64,000 bases of DNA from Aureimonas psammosilenae (GCF_009176975.1 NZ_WEZG01000004.1:124001-188000); one strand, 5' to 3'. Numbered from the stretch's first letter, positions 53,931 through 62,670 are shown. The notes: a model not told the origin generated them from the letters alone. Translations and numbers: made by a program.

Positions 53931-54755
53931 TCAAGGATGCCTTGCCCAGCCGAGCCGCGTTTCGATCCGCGCCGCCGCTTCGCGCACCGCGCCGGCATAG
54001 CGTTCACGCGCCTGCTCGACCTTGAAGTCCGGCAGAACGACGGAGATGGTGGCGTTGCAGGCACCATTGCGGTCCACGATGGGAGCTGCGACGCAGGCCA
54101 CCGAATAAGCGGACTCGCCCGCCTGGATCGACAAACGGTCGCTGAGCGCTGCGGCGGCCTGGCTGGCGAGCGTTTCGGCGTCGGTTTCGGCGCGGCCCGT
54201 GGGGGACACGGTGGAACAATGCCGAAACAGCGCGATCCGCTCCTCGTCCGGCAGGTGACCGGCCAGAAGCCGGCCGGACGCCACCCAGTTCAACGGCACG
54301 CGCGAGCCGACGCGCGAGGTGACCTGGAAGTGGTCGCGCCCTTCCGCCATGGCGAGCACCACCATCATGTCCGCGTCGCGCCCGCAGATCTGGATCGTCT
54401 CGCCGAGCTGGCGGTTGAGATCCATCATCTCTTCCTTGGCGATCGCCATCAGGTCGATCGAGCGTTCGTAGGCCAGCCCGTAATGGTAGAGGCGGGGTCC
54501 GAGCCAGATCGAGCCTTCCTCGCCGCGCACCAGAAGACCCTTGCCGACGAGGTCCTCCACGATCGTATAGATCGTGGACAGCGGCGCACTGATCGAATGG
54601 GCAAGGTCGTAGGCCGTCGCCGGGCGCCCCGTGTCGCGCAACTGATCCAGAATCTGCAGGATGCGGTCGATGCCGCTGACGCGCGAGCGCCGCGCCGGCC
54701 GCTCGGCCTCCCCGCCCTCGCCCGCTTCCTCCGATGCCGCCACCTTCACGTTCAT
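53931..54755 (-). CDS. IclR family transcriptional regulator
   Basis: A 274-residue IclR-type regulator: winged helix SGIDRILQILDQLRDTGRPATAYDLAHSISAPLSTIYTIVEDLVGKGLL, and an effector domain with VPLNWVASGRLLAGHLP, ACVAAPIVDRNG and CNATISVVLP. The start is uncertain: ATGs at 54755, 54800 and 54836 are in frame, and the first 50 residues are unconserved. It is convergent with RidA (10 bp) and divergent from the PLP enzyme, so it probably controls both arms. Confidence 0.9.
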   Translation of the reverse strand: MNVKVAASEEAGEGGEAERPARRSRVSGIDRILQILDQLRDTGRPATAYDLAHSISAPLSTIYTIVEDLVGKGLLVRGEEGSIWLGPRLYHYGLAYERSIDLMAIAKEEMMDLNRQLGETIQICGRDADMMVVLAMAEGRDHFQVTSRVGSRVPLNWVASGRLLAGHLPDEERIALFRHCSTVSPTGRAETDAETLASQAAAALSDRLSIQAGESAYSVACVAAPIVDRNGACNATISVVLPDFKVEQARERYAGAVREAAARIETRLGWARHP

Positions 54756-54844
54756 GCCCTTGATCTTCACCCAGCCGGAGCGATCCCATCGCCCGATCAT
54801 ATCGGCCGCCCGCTCCCCGTCCAACCACCTTCGCAATCGAGAGA

Positions 54845-56047
54845 ATGCCGGACATGACCGATGACATCCGCCTCCAGATGGGCCTTCGCCCGATCATCAA
54901 CGCTTCCGGCACGATGACATCGCTCGGCGCCTCGATCGTCGTGCCGGAAGCGGTGGCGGCGGTCGCGGCGGCCCTGCGGCAGTTCATCGAGATCGGCGAT
55001 CTGCAGAAACGGGCGAGCGCCACCATTGCCCGGCTGACAGGCGGCGAAGCGGGCTTCGTGACGGCGTCCTGCGCGGCCGCCATCACCTTGTCGGTCGCCG
55101 CCACCATGACCGGCGACGACCGCGCCGCCATCGAGCGCCTGCCCGACACGCGGCGCCTCTCCCGCGACGAGGTGGTGATCCAGTCCGGTCATATGGTGGG
55201 CTACGGCGCGCCCGTGGATCAGGGCATCCGCCTTGCCGGCGCCAAGCCCGTTCCGGTCGGTCAGGCGACAAGCGCGGAAGGCTGGCAACTGGCGGGCGCC
55301 ATTACCGAGCGCACCGCCGCCGCGCTTTATGTCGTGTCGCACCACGTGGTTCAGTACGGGCAGATGCCGCTCGGCGAGTTCATCGAGGTCGCCCATGCCA
55401 GGGGCGTCCCGGTGATCGTCGATGCGGCCTCGGAATACGATCTGCGCGGGTTTCTGGCGGCAGGGGCCGATCTCGCGCTTTATTCCTCGCACAAGTTTCT
55501 GGGCGGGCCGACGGGCGGGATCGTCGCGGGCCGCAAGGATCTCGTGCGCGCCGCCTATCTCCAGAACAACGGCATCGGCCGCGGCATGAAGGTCGGCAAG
55601 GAAGGCATCGTCGGCACGATCGCGGCGCTGGAGGCCTGGGAGCGGCGCGACCACCACGGCATCCGGGCGCGCGAGCGCGCGGCGCTCGGTCTCTGGCAGG
55701 AAACGCTGGAGCCCTTCGCCGGCGTCGCCCCGGTGATCGAGCCCGATCCGACCGGCAACCCGCTCGACCGCCTGCGCGTCGCTGTCGATCCTTCCGCCGC
55801 CCATATCACGGCCTGGGACCTTGCCGACGGGCTCGGCCGGGGCGCGCGCCCGGTGATCGTGCGCGACCACGAGGTGGAGCACGGCTACTTCTACCTCGAC
55901 CCCTGCAATCTCCATCCGGGACAGGCCGAGATCGTCGCCGAGCGCTTGAACGAGGAACTGGAGATCGCCCGGCGCTCCAATACGGTGATCGCGACGGATC
56001 TGACGGAGCGCCGTCGCCGAAGGGCGCGGAGCACCTGGCCGGACTGA
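54845..56047 (+). CDS. SelA-like PLP-dependent enzyme (DgaE-type ammonia-lyase family)
   Basis: A 400-residue fold type I PLP enzyme. The cofactor lysine is K217 in [14 protein letters not shown], with the aspartate D193 in [11 protein letters not shown] and [20 protein letters not shown] for phosphate binding. It resembles SelA-related proteins that include D-glucosaminate-6-phosphate ammonia-lyase. These genes commonly co-occur with cog3964 amidohydrolases, as here. True selenocysteine synthase is unlikely: the protein is about 60 residues short and no sel genes are near. A beta-eliminating ammonia-lyase acting on the deacylated product is the best guess. Confidence 0.88.
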   Translation: MPDMTDDIRLQMGLRPIINASGTMTSLGASIVVPEAVAAVAAALRQFIEIGDLQKRASATIARLTGGEAGFVTASCAAAITLSVAATMTGDDRAAIERLPDTRRLSRDEVVIQSGHMVGYGAPVDQGIRLAGAKPVPVGQATSAEGWQLAGAITERTAAALYVVSHHVVQYGQMPLGEFIEVAHARGVPVIVDAASEYDLRGFLAAGADLALYSSHKFLGGPTGGIVAGRKDLVRAAYLQNNGIGRGMKVGKEGIVGTIAALEAWERRDHHGIRARERAALGLWQETLEPFAGVAPVIEPDPTGNPLDRLRVAVDPSAAHITAWDLADGLGRGARPVIVRDHEVEHGYFYLDPCNLHPGQAEIVAERLNEELEIARRSNTVIATDLTERRRRRARSTWPD

Positions 56048-56078
56048 CAAAGGCGAAGGCTTCGCCGAATAATGCGAA

Positions 56079-56105
56079 ACCGGGCCAGCGGATCGCCGGC
56101 CCGGT
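56079..56105. terminator. Hairpin between convergent genes
   Basis: An 8-bp stem ACCGGGCC/GGCCCGGT (56079-56086 and 56098-56105) with an 11-base loop, placed between the PLP-enzyme stop (56047) and the convergent binding-protein stop (56139). It lacks a strong T run on the plus side (CTTAT follows). A second small hairpin, GGCGAA-GGC-TTCGCC, lies at 56052-56066. Confidence 0.5.
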
Positions 56106-56138
56106 CTTATATGGTCGATGCGGCTTCGCCGACCGTCC

Positions 56139-57257
56139 TTACTGCGGGATCGGCGCGTACTTGCCGTCGTTCCAGCGGTTGATGTCGTAGCTGGCGTTCT
56201 TCAGGTCGCCCTTTTCGTCGAAAACCACCGGGCCGACCACCGTGTCGATCGGCTGGCCGTTCTTCAGCGCTTCGGCGACCTTGGTCGGGTCGTCGGACTG
56301 GGCGCGCTCGATGCCGGCCGCGAAGGCCTGGATCACCGAATAGGAGAACAGGGTGAAGCCTTCGGGCGAGAAGCCGCCGGCCTTGATCTTCTCCACCGCC
56401 GCCTTGGCTTCCGGCTTGCCCTGCGGATCGGACGGGAACACGAACAGCGTTCCTTCGCCCGCCGCGCCCGCCACCTGCCAGAATTCAGGGGTGGCGATGG
56501 AATCGGGCATGATGAGCTGGAACTTCGTGTCGCGCTCGGCCGCCTGACGCAGGATCAGGCCGGCTTCCGGGTGATATCCGCCGAAATAAACGACATCGGC
56601 CTTCGCGCCCTTCAGCTTGGTGACGAGGGCCGAATAGTCCTTCTCGCCGGCATTGATGCCCTCGAACGAGATTTCCTTGAGGCCGCTCGCGTTCATGCTC
56701 CGCTGCACGGCCTCCGCGATGCCCTGCCCATAGGCGGACTTGTCATGGAGGATCGCGACATTCTTGCCCGGATAGTTCTTGGCGATCCACGGCCCGATAA
56801 AATCGCCCTGCGCGTCGTCGCGGATGTAAAGGCGCATGACCGTCTGCCACCCGTTCTCGGTGGCGGCGTCGGTGAGCTTCGGGTTGGAGGAGGCGGGCGT
56901 CATCATCAGCGCGCCGCCATCGGCGTAAACCGAGGATGCGGGGATGCTGGAACCCGAGCAGGCATGTCCGTCGATGAACATGATGCCTTCGCTGATGATG
57001 CGGTTGGCGACCGACACGGCCTGCTTGGGATCGCAGACGTCGTCTTCCATCTGCAGGCTGATCTTGCGCCCCATCACGCCGCCCTTGGCGTTGATGTCGT
57101 CGGCGGCCGCCTGCGCGCCCTGCTTGAACTGGTCGCCGAGAGCGGCGAGCGGGCCGGTCAGCGGGCCGGCGACGGCGATCCGCAGATCGTCGGCCTGCGC
57201 CGCCGTCGCCAGAACCAAGGCGGCCACGGTGGAAAGGAGAGTGATGGGCAGTCGCAT
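56139..57257 (-). CDS. Branched-chain amino acid-type ABC substrate-binding protein (LivK-like)
   Basis: A 372-residue periplasmic protein with a signal peptide ending LATAAQA at about residue 22. Leu/Ile/Val-binding features: IAVAGPLTGPLAALGDQFKQGAQAAADDINAKGG, MEDDVCDPKQAVSVANRI, GHACSGSSIPASSVYADGG and YSAYGQG-like KSAYGQGIAEAVQ. Paired cysteines form the usual disulphide. GGAGG lies just before the ATG at 57257. No permease or ATPase genes flank it, so it is an orphan that must borrow a transporter encoded elsewhere. Confidence 0.93.
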   Translation of the reverse strand: MRLPITLLSTVAALVLATAAQADDLRIAVAGPLTGPLAALGDQFKQGAQAAADDINAKGGVMGRKISLQMEDDVCDPKQAVSVANRIISEGIMFIDGHACSGSSIPASSVYADGGALMMTPASSNPKLTDAATENGWQTVMRLYIRDDAQGDFIGPWIAKNYPGKNVAILHDKSAYGQGIAEAVQRSMNASGLKEISFEGINAGEKDYSALVTKLKGAKADVVYFGGYHPEAGLILRQAAERDTKFQLIMPDSIATPEFWQVAGAAGEGTLFVFPSDPQGKPEAKAAVEKIKAGGFSPEGFTLFSYSVIQAFAAGIERAQSDDPTKVAEALKNGQPIDTVVGPVVFDEKGDLKNASYDINRWNDGKYAPIPQ

Positions 57258-57611
57258 GAAGTTCCTCCGGAAAAACTCGCCTCGCCGGAACCCGAACTCT
57301 TCCGGCAATTCGACCGTGCCTATGAATTGTTCGAGGTCATGAGTCCACCGACCATCCCGCCTCCCGCGCCTTCCGGCGGACCGAAAGCGCGGTGACGCAT
57401 GGAAAACTTATCGTGAGCTCGCCCCACCGGTCAGCGACCCGAGCCGGACATCCGTCGCCATCCACCAGTTCCCGGCATTTCGAGCGGCCACGACGAAGCG
57501 CAAGGATATCCGCGCCGATCGTCCCGCGTTCCGGACGCATAGGTCGCGTCCAAGCGATCAGCAGCCTCGATTGGGCGCGGCGCGATCTCGATCCGCAGGC
57601 GATGGAGGCTG
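57258..57611. other. Stretch without a gene, upstream of the RpiR remnant
   Basis: About 350 bases hold the promoter region of the LivK-type gene and, nearer 57600, sequence that may be the degraded N-terminal part of the RpiR-type regulator. No start codon with a ribosome binding site and no recognisable helix-turn-helix remains. No repeat or RNA gene was noticed. Confidence 0.4.
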
Positions 57612-58051
57612 CGGCGGCGCCAAGGTCATCGCCGTCACCGACTCGCGCAACACGCTCGCCGCCCATTGCGACATCGCCCTGGTCGTGCAAACGCTGGAGA
57701 ATACCGATGTCTAAGAACCGGGGACAGAACCTAGCGGAGGAGGGCTGGCGAGGACTTTTTGTTTCCGGCGAGGCGCCGAGCGCAGTCCATGCAGCGCATG
57801 GGCGAGCATCGGCAACGGTCCGAAGGACGGGCGAGACAAGCGGCTCGCCCCGCAGGGGGCGGAAAGGACCGTCAGACCGACCCGCTGGGTTCTGTCCCCG
57901 GTTCTAAACGCCGACCCTTTCGCGCATCGCCGCACTCGTCGTCATCGACATCCTGTCGACGACCGTGGCGCCGCGCCGCAGCGACGCCGCCGCCGACCGC
58001 ATCGACCTGATGAAGCGGCGGCTGAACAACCCTCGTCTTTCCGACGAATAA
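57612..58051 (+). pseudogene. RpiR/MurR family regulator remnant (SIS domain), interrupted by a MITE-like element
   Basis: Before the insertion the frame reads GGAKVIAVTDSRNTLAAHCD and ends VVQTLENTDV; after it, TPTLSRIAALVVIDILSTTVAPRR and onward to a stop at 58051. Joined, these match the C-terminal half of the sugar-isomerase (SIS) domain of RpiR/MurR-type regulators. The N-terminal HTH and half of the SIS domain are missing, and the junction codon is now a stop (TAA). The gene lies 19 bp before a polyol-type SDR, which it probably once regulated. Confidence 0.75.
57715..57904. mobile_element. MITE-like 190-bp element with perfect 17-bp terminal inverted repeats
   Basis: The ends are GAACCGGGGACAGAACC (57715-57731) and its exact complement (57888-57904). 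TAA lies immediately outside both ends (57712-57714 and 57905-57907), a likely 3-bp target duplication. The interior has no convincing gene. It splits the SIS domain of the RpiR remnant. No transposase with matching ends occurs in the window; it would be moved by one encoded elsewhere. Confidence 0.78.
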
Positions 58052-58070
58052 TGAAACCGGAGGAAGCCTC

Positions 58071-58844
58071 TTGTATCTCGAACGCTTCAAGCTGACCGAC
58101 AAGATCGCCGTCGTCACCGGCGCGGGCCAGGGCATCGGCCAAGCCACCGCCGAAGCGCTGGCGGAAGCCGGCGCCCACGTCGTCGTCACCGACATGAACG
58201 GCGCGGCAGCCGAAGCGGCGGCGGAAAAGATCCGCCAGAGCGGGGGCTCGGCCGAAGGAATGAGCCTCGACGTGACGCGCTCCGACGATGTCGAGCGCGT
58301 CCGGCAGGCCGTCATCCAGAAGCATGGCCGCGTCGACATCCTCGTCAACAATGCCGGCATCGCCATCAGCAACCGTCCGGCCGAGACCATGACGGACGAT
58401 GTCTGGCTGAAGGTCGTCGACGTCAATCTCAACGGCTTGTTCTGGTGCTGCCGCGCCTTCGGCTCGGCCATGCTGGAGCGCGGCAGCGGCAATATCGTCA
58501 ATGTCGGCTCGATGTCCGGCTTCGTCGTCAACCGGCCGCAGGAACAAGCGCAGTACAACGCCTCGAAGGCGGGCGTGCATCACCTGACGAAGTCGCTGGC
58601 CGCCGAATGGGCCTCGCGGGGCGTGCGCGTCAACGCCGTCGCGCCGACCTATATCGAGACTTCGCTGACCGCCTATGTCTATGACGACCCGGAACTGATG
58701 AAGCACTGGATCGGCGGCACGCCGATGGGCCGGATGGGCCGCACCGACGAGATCGCCTCAGTCATCCTGTTCCTCGCTTCCGAGGCGTCGAGCCTCATGA
58801 CCGGCTCGATCGTCACGGCCGACGGCGGCTATAGCTGCTGGTGA
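58071..58844 (+). CDS. SDR family polyol dehydrogenase (galactitol/sugar-alcohol type)
   Basis: A 257-residue short-chain dehydrogenase starting with TTG (GGAGGAAG lies upstream). Motifs: VTGAGQGIGQATAEAL (cofactor), NNAGIAI, catalytic Ser in NVGSMSG and YNASKAGVHHLTKSLAAEWA (Tyr/Lys). The GSMSGFVVNRPQ stretch and the C-terminal GGTPMGRMGRTDEIASVILFLASEAS resemble galactitol and related sugar-alcohol 2-dehydrogenases. The decayed RpiR gene just upstream suggests a lost regulatory partner. Confidence 0.88.
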   Translation: MYLERFKLTDKIAVVTGAGQGIGQATAEALAEAGAHVVVTDMNGAAAEAAAEKIRQSGGSAEGMSLDVTRSDDVERVRQAVIQKHGRVDILVNNAGIAISNRPAETMTDDVWLKVVDVNLNGLFWCCRAFGSAMLERGSGNIVNVGSMSGFVVNRPQEQAQYNASKAGVHHLTKSLAAEWASRGVRVNAVAPTYIETSLTAYVYDDPELMKHWIGGTPMGRMGRTDEIASVILFLASEASSLMTGSIVTADGGYSCW

Positions 58845-58898
58845 AGCGCCGCGGCGCATCCGGTTTTCGGATGCGACGCCGTTGTGGCCGTTTGATCC

Positions 58899-59801
58899 CT
58901 AACGCGTTTGGAACGAACCGTAGTCCATGCCTTGCAGGTCCTCGATGAGGCCGGGACCTTCGGGCCGCCAGCCGAGGCGCTCGCGCGTCCACGTGCTCGA
59001 CGCCGGCATGTCCATCCGGGCAAAGCCGGCAAGCCAGCCGAAATGCGGCGACGCTTCGTCGGGCATCAGCGACCTGACCGGGAGGGCGAGCCCGGCGCCG
59101 ATCGTTTCGGCGATCTCGCGAACCGCAACGCCTTCTTCCGCGACAGCATGCCAGCGCGCGCCGTCCTCGTGCTTCTCCAACGCCAATCGGTAGAGACGGG
59201 CCGTATCCTCGATCGGCGCCGCCGGCCATCGGTTCTCGCCGTTTCCGACATAGGCCGAGAAGCCCTTCTCGCTAGCCAGATCGATCAACGGCGTGACGAG
59301 GCCCTGCTTGCGCGTGTCGTGGACCTGCGACAGCCGGACATAGGCCACTCCAACGCCCTTCTCAGCCACCTCGATACCGGCAAGCTCCGACACGATCCGA
59401 GGGTTCGGATGCTCGCGATCGAGCACGTCCTCCCGCGCAGGCTCGCCATGGCCCGGGCTTCCCATGCCGATACCGGAGGTGATCAAGAACGGGCGTTTGG
59501 AGCCGGCGAGGACCTCGCCGATCGCTCGGATCACGCCTCGGTCCTTCTCGCAGTTCTGGACGAAGCGTGAGAAGTCATGGTCGAAGGCCGTGTGGATCAC
59601 GGCATCCGCGTTCTCGGCACCTCGGGCCAGCCCGGCTGCGTCATCGAGATCGCCTCGGAAGGTTTGCGCACCAGCCTCCTCCAGCCACCGCGCGCCCGCA
59701 TCGGACCGCGCAAGGCCGAGCACCGAATGTCCGGCCTCGATGAGTTCGGGCACGATCCGCGAGCCGATGAAGCCGGTCGCACCAGTCAGAAATACACGCA
59801 T
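58899..59801 (-). CDS. NAD-dependent epimerase/dehydratase-like SDR (atypical)
   Basis: A 300-residue extended-type SDR: N-terminal MRVFLTGATGFIGSRIVPELIEAGHSVLGLAR with the TGxxGxxG motif, and DAVIHTAFDHDFSRF. The canonical YxxxK catalytic pair is not evident, as in atypical NAD(P)H-binding SDRs. It is divergent from an XRE-type regulator about 100 bp away, a common pairing in which the regulator controls the reductase. Confidence 0.88.
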   Translation of the reverse strand: MRVFLTGATGFIGSRIVPELIEAGHSVLGLARSDAGARWLEEAGAQTFRGDLDDAAGLARGAENADAVIHTAFDHDFSRFVQNCEKDRGVIRAIGEVLAGSKRPFLITSGIGMGSPGHGEPAREDVLDREHPNPRIVSELAGIEVAEKGVGVAYVRLSQVHDTRKQGLVTPLIDLASEKGFSAYVGNGENRWPAAPIEDTARLYRLALEKHEDGARWHAVAEEGVAVREIAETIGAGLALPVRSLMPDEASPHFGWLAGFARMDMPASSTWTRERLGWRPEGPGLIEDLQGMDYGSFQTR

Positions 59802-59899
59802 GGGACATCTCCAGTATCGTCGGCAGCAGATGTCGCGCTGTCGCTTACCGTGTTAAAGTAGTGATCTTATCAGGGTATAATCGCCAACTGGATCGCCTT

Positions 59900-60730
59900 G
59901 TGACCGTATCGACCGCCAACCCGCTCGGGATCTATCTTCGCGATCGCCGGACGCGGCTCGACCCGGCGACGTTCGGGTTCGCCGGCGGACGGCGGCGGAC
60001 GCAAGGGTTGCGGCGCGAAGAGGTCGCCCAGCGCGCCAATATCAGCCCGACCTGGTACACCTGGCTCGAGCAAGGGCGCGGCGGAGCGCCGTCGGCCGAC
60101 GTGCTCGATCGTATCGCCAAGGGGCTGATGCTGACGGAGCCGGAGCGCGAGCATCTCTTCATGCTCGGTCTCGGCCGACCGCCCGAAGCGCGCTACAAGC
60201 CCGTCGAGGGTGTCACGCCGCGCTTGCAGCGTCTCCTCGATGCGTTCGAGATCAGTCCGGCGATCGTCAAGACGGCGACCTGGGACGTCGTCGGCTGGAA
60301 CCGTGCGGCCGCGATGCTTCTCACCGACTATGCCAAACTGCCGCGAGAGAAACGCAACATCCTGAGGCTCGTTTTCGCCGATGCGGGGGTGCGGGCTCGG
60401 CAGGACGACTGGCAAAGCGTCGCGCGCTTCGTGGTCGGCGCGTTCCGCGCCGATGCCGCGCGGGCCGGCGCAAGCCGCGAGATCACGCAACTCGTCGAAG
60501 AGCTTTCGCAAACCAGCCCGGAATTCGACGCGCTTTGGCGTGACAACGAGGTGATCGCCCACGGCGAAGGCGTGAAGCGGCTGCACCACCCAGAACTCGG
60601 CTTGGTGGAACTGGAATTCTCTGCCTTCGCCGTCGATGGGCGTCCCGAACTCGGCATGGTCGTCTACAATCCCGCGACGGACGCGGAAGCAACGCGGATA
60701 CGGACTTTTCTCAAAACGGCTGCGTCATAG
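59900..60730 (+). CDS. XRE family regulator with a MmyB-type ligand-binding domain
   Basis: A 276-residue regulator. The N-terminal helix-turn-helix reads GLRREEVAQRANISPTWYTWLEQGRGGAPS, and a MmyB-like domain follows (ISPAIVKTATWDVVGWNRAAAMLLTDYAKLP, RNILRLVFAD, SPEFDALWRDNEV, HHPELGLVELEFSAF). The GTG at 59900 fits the conserved N terminus (ANPLGIYLRDRRTRLDP); another GTG at 59861 adds 13 residues. It is probably the regulator of the divergent SDR. Confidence 0.9.
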   Translation: MTVSTANPLGIYLRDRRTRLDPATFGFAGGRRRTQGLRREEVAQRANISPTWYTWLEQGRGGAPSADVLDRIAKGLMLTEPEREHLFMLGLGRPPEARYKPVEGVTPRLQRLLDAFEISPAIVKTATWDVVGWNRAAAMLLTDYAKLPREKRNILRLVFADAGVRARQDDWQSVARFVVGAFRADAARAGASREITQLVEELSQTSPEFDALWRDNEVIAHGEGVKRLHHPELGLVELEFSAFAVDGRPELGMVVYNPATDAEATRIRTFLKTAAS

Positions 60731-61001
60731 CCTGCGCTCATGATCCACGCGATCGATACGTCATTTGGATGGCCTTCGGAGCGCCCTCGCATTCTGCCGC
60801 TCACGAAAGGCGCACGGATGCCAAGGCCCTGCTGCTCTGGCGTTGGTTCGCACGGCGCAGGCCTTCGGTGCCGACCGCAAAGGTACGGCGATCCGCTGCA
60901 TGGGACCACTCCACGGGACGCTTCGTCCCGAACGGTCTAGGGTTCAGGATCCATTGATGTGGAAGGCGCGATCTGATTCAGGCTCCGCAAGGACACCGAA
61001 T
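60731..61001. other. Stretch without a supported gene, left flank of the IS5 copy
   Basis: About 270 bases between the XRE gene and the IS5 transposase start. It should contain the IS5 left end, but I could not identify an inverted repeat because the right end is not recognisable after the IS481 insertion. Open frames here lack ribosome binding sites and known domains. Confidence 0.4.
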
Positions 61002-61346
61002 ATGAGCGATCTGTATTGGCTGACGGACGAGCAGATGGCGCGGCTCGAGCCGTATTTTCCCAAGAGCCATGGCAGGCCGAGGGTAGACGATCGGCGCGTG
61101 CTGAGCGGGATCATCTTCGTCAATCGCAACGGGCTGCGCTGGCGGGATGCGCCGAAGGATTACGGCCCGCATAAGACGCTTTACAATCGTTGGAAGCGCT
61201 GGGGTCAGATGGGCATCTTCACGCGCATGATGGAAGGGCTGTCGGCGGGCGCTGAGCGCAAGACGGTGATGATCGACGCGACCTATCTGAAGGCGCACCG
61301 CACGGCGTCGAGCCTAGCGGTAGAAAGGGGGATCTCGGCCGCCTGA
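61002..61346 (+). CDS. IS5 family transposase, first ORF (N-terminal part)
   Basis: 114 codons: MSDLYWLTDEQMARLEPYFP at the start, VDDRRVLSGIIFVNRNGLRWRDAPKDYGPHKTLYNRWKRW, and the first DDE aspartate in VMIDATYLKAHRT. This is the IS427-type arrangement of IS5, with two overlapping frames. The A3G5 run at 61324-61331 lets a -1 frameshift join it to the second ORF. The second ORF is truncated, so no active enzyme can be made from this copy. Confidence 0.88.
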   Translation: MSDLYWLTDEQMARLEPYFPKSHGRPRVDDRRVLSGIIFVNRNGLRWRDAPKDYGPHKTLYNRWKRWGQMGIFTRMMEGLSAGAERKTVMIDATYLKAHRTASSLAVERGISAA

Positions 61347-61648
61347 TTGGCCGAACCAAGGGCGGCATGAACACCAGGCTTCATGTTGTTACCGATGCCA
61401 ACGGCCGTCCCTTGAGCTTCTTCATGACCGCTGGCCAGATCAGCGACGACACCGGGGCGGCAGCCTTGCTGGACAATCTGCCCAAGGCTCAATGGCTGCT
61501 TGCCGACCAAGGCTATGATGCCGACTGGTTCAGGGACGCGCTGGAGGAGAAGGGCATCAAGCCCTGTATCCCGGGCCGGAAATCGCGCAACGAGCCCATC
61601 AAACACGACAAACGCCGCAACACACGCCGCAACCGGATCGAGATCATG
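61331..61648 (+). pseudogene. IS5 family transposase, second ORF, truncated by IS481
   Basis: The frame one base back from the first ORF continues the transposase: LGRLIGRTKGGMNTRLHVVTDANGRPLSFF, the second catalytic Asp in LLADQGYDADWF, and the catalytic Glu in RRNRIEIM. Directly after this methionine the IS481 element begins. About 35 C-terminal residues are missing, and nothing recognisable as their continuation appears after the element. Confidence 0.85.
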
Positions 61649-62665
61649 TGTTTGATCCCAGGATTTGATGGTGCAATCTTTTCGCAGGAGTGGAAGGAGG
61701 CACTGTGGGCCAGGTTCACCACGCAAGCGCCGCAACGACAGCGGCAGTCCGTCGAGCGATACAGCATAGTCAAGAGAGCCTGAGATCTCTGGCCAAGCGC
61801 TACGGCATCAACCCGAAGACCGTGGCCAAGTGGAAGAAGCGGACCTCGACGGCCGATCGCAGAAGCGGTCCGATTGAGCCAAAGTCGACGGTGCTGTCGG
61901 TCGAGGACGAAGCCGTCATCGTCGCTTTCCGCCGCCACACGCTGCTGCCGCTCGACGACTGCCTCTACGCGCTTCAGGCATCGATCCCGCATCTGACGCG
62001 GTCATCATTGCACCGGTGTCTTCAGCGCTACGGCATCTCCCGCCTTCCTGATGTCGAAGGCGACAAGCCGCGTCGCTCCAAGTTCAAGCACTATCCGATC
62101 GGTTACTTCCACATCGATATCGCCGAAGTTCAAACGGCCGAAGGCAAGCTCTACCTTTATGTCGCCATTGATCGCACGAGCAAATTTGCCTTCGTCCAGG
62201 TCGTGCGCAAAACCGGACGAACCTCTGCCTCTGCCTTCCTGATCGCCTTGATCGAAGCGGTGCCCTACCGGATCCATACGGTGCTCACCGACAATGGCAT
62301 CCAGTTCACGTTCCCGCCCCGCTACGCCGATGGGCCGACCGCCCGGTACATGACGCACATGTTCGACATGCGCTGCCGGGAGAACGGCATCGAACATCGA
62401 CTGACGAAAGTGAAGCACCCCTGGACCAATGGCCAAGTCGAGCGGATGAACCGCACGATCAAGGAGGCTACCGTCAAACGCTTTCACTACGACGACCACC
62501 AACAGTTCGAAACGCATCTCTCGAACTTCGTCTCAGCCTATAATTTTGCACGCAGGCTGAAGACCCTCAAAGGGCTCACCCCGTACGAGTTCATCTGCAA
62601 ACAGTGGACTTCTGAACCGGAACGATTCACGCTCGATCCAATCCATCAAATGCCGGGACTAAACA
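61649..62665 (+). mobile_element. IS481 family insertion sequence, nested in IS5
   Basis: Imperfect 23-bp terminal inverted repeats: the left begins TGTTTGATCCC (61649) and the right, read inward, begins TGTTTAGTCCC (62665). They agree at 19 of 23 positions and both end TTTGATGG. The element is 1017 bp and carries one transposase. No direct target duplication is evident: the left flank is ATCATG and the right is GCTAGAC. That suggests a deletion at the right junction or a rearranged copy. Confidence 0.85.
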
Positions 62666-62670
62666 GCTAG
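61705..62670 (+). CDS. IS481 family transposase
   Basis: A 321-residue DDE transposase, full length, starting at GTG (AAGGAGG five bases upstream). The N-terminal HTH contains LRSLAKRYGINPKTVAKWKKR. The catalytic core has FHIDIAEV (first Asp), TVLTDNGIQFT-like VLTDNGIQFT (second Asp) and WTNGQVERMNRTIKEATV (Glu). The stop codon TAG lies at 62668-62670, three to five bases beyond the inverted repeat, so it is supplied by flanking DNA. Confidence 0.92.
   Translation: MGQVHHASAATTAAVRRAIQHSQESLRSLAKRYGINPKTVAKWKKRTSTADRRSGPIEPKSTVLSVEDEAVIVAFRRHTLLPLDDCLYALQASIPHLTRSSLHRCLQRYGISRLPDVEGDKPRRSKFKHYPIGYFHIDIAEVQTAEGKLYLYVAIDRTSKFAFVQVVRKTGRTSASAFLIALIEAVPYRIHTVLTDNGIQFTFPPRYADGPTARYMTHMFDMRCRENGIEHRLTKVKHPWTNGQVERMNRTIKEATVKRFHYDDHQQFETHLSNFVSAYNFARRLKTLKGLTPYEFICKQWTSEPERFTLDPIHQMPGLNS

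Noticed and set aside
54845-56047. Selenocysteine synthase (SelA)
   Set aside because: The SelA-like fold is shared, but the protein is shorter than SelA, no selB or selC is nearby, and the neighbours point to catabolism.
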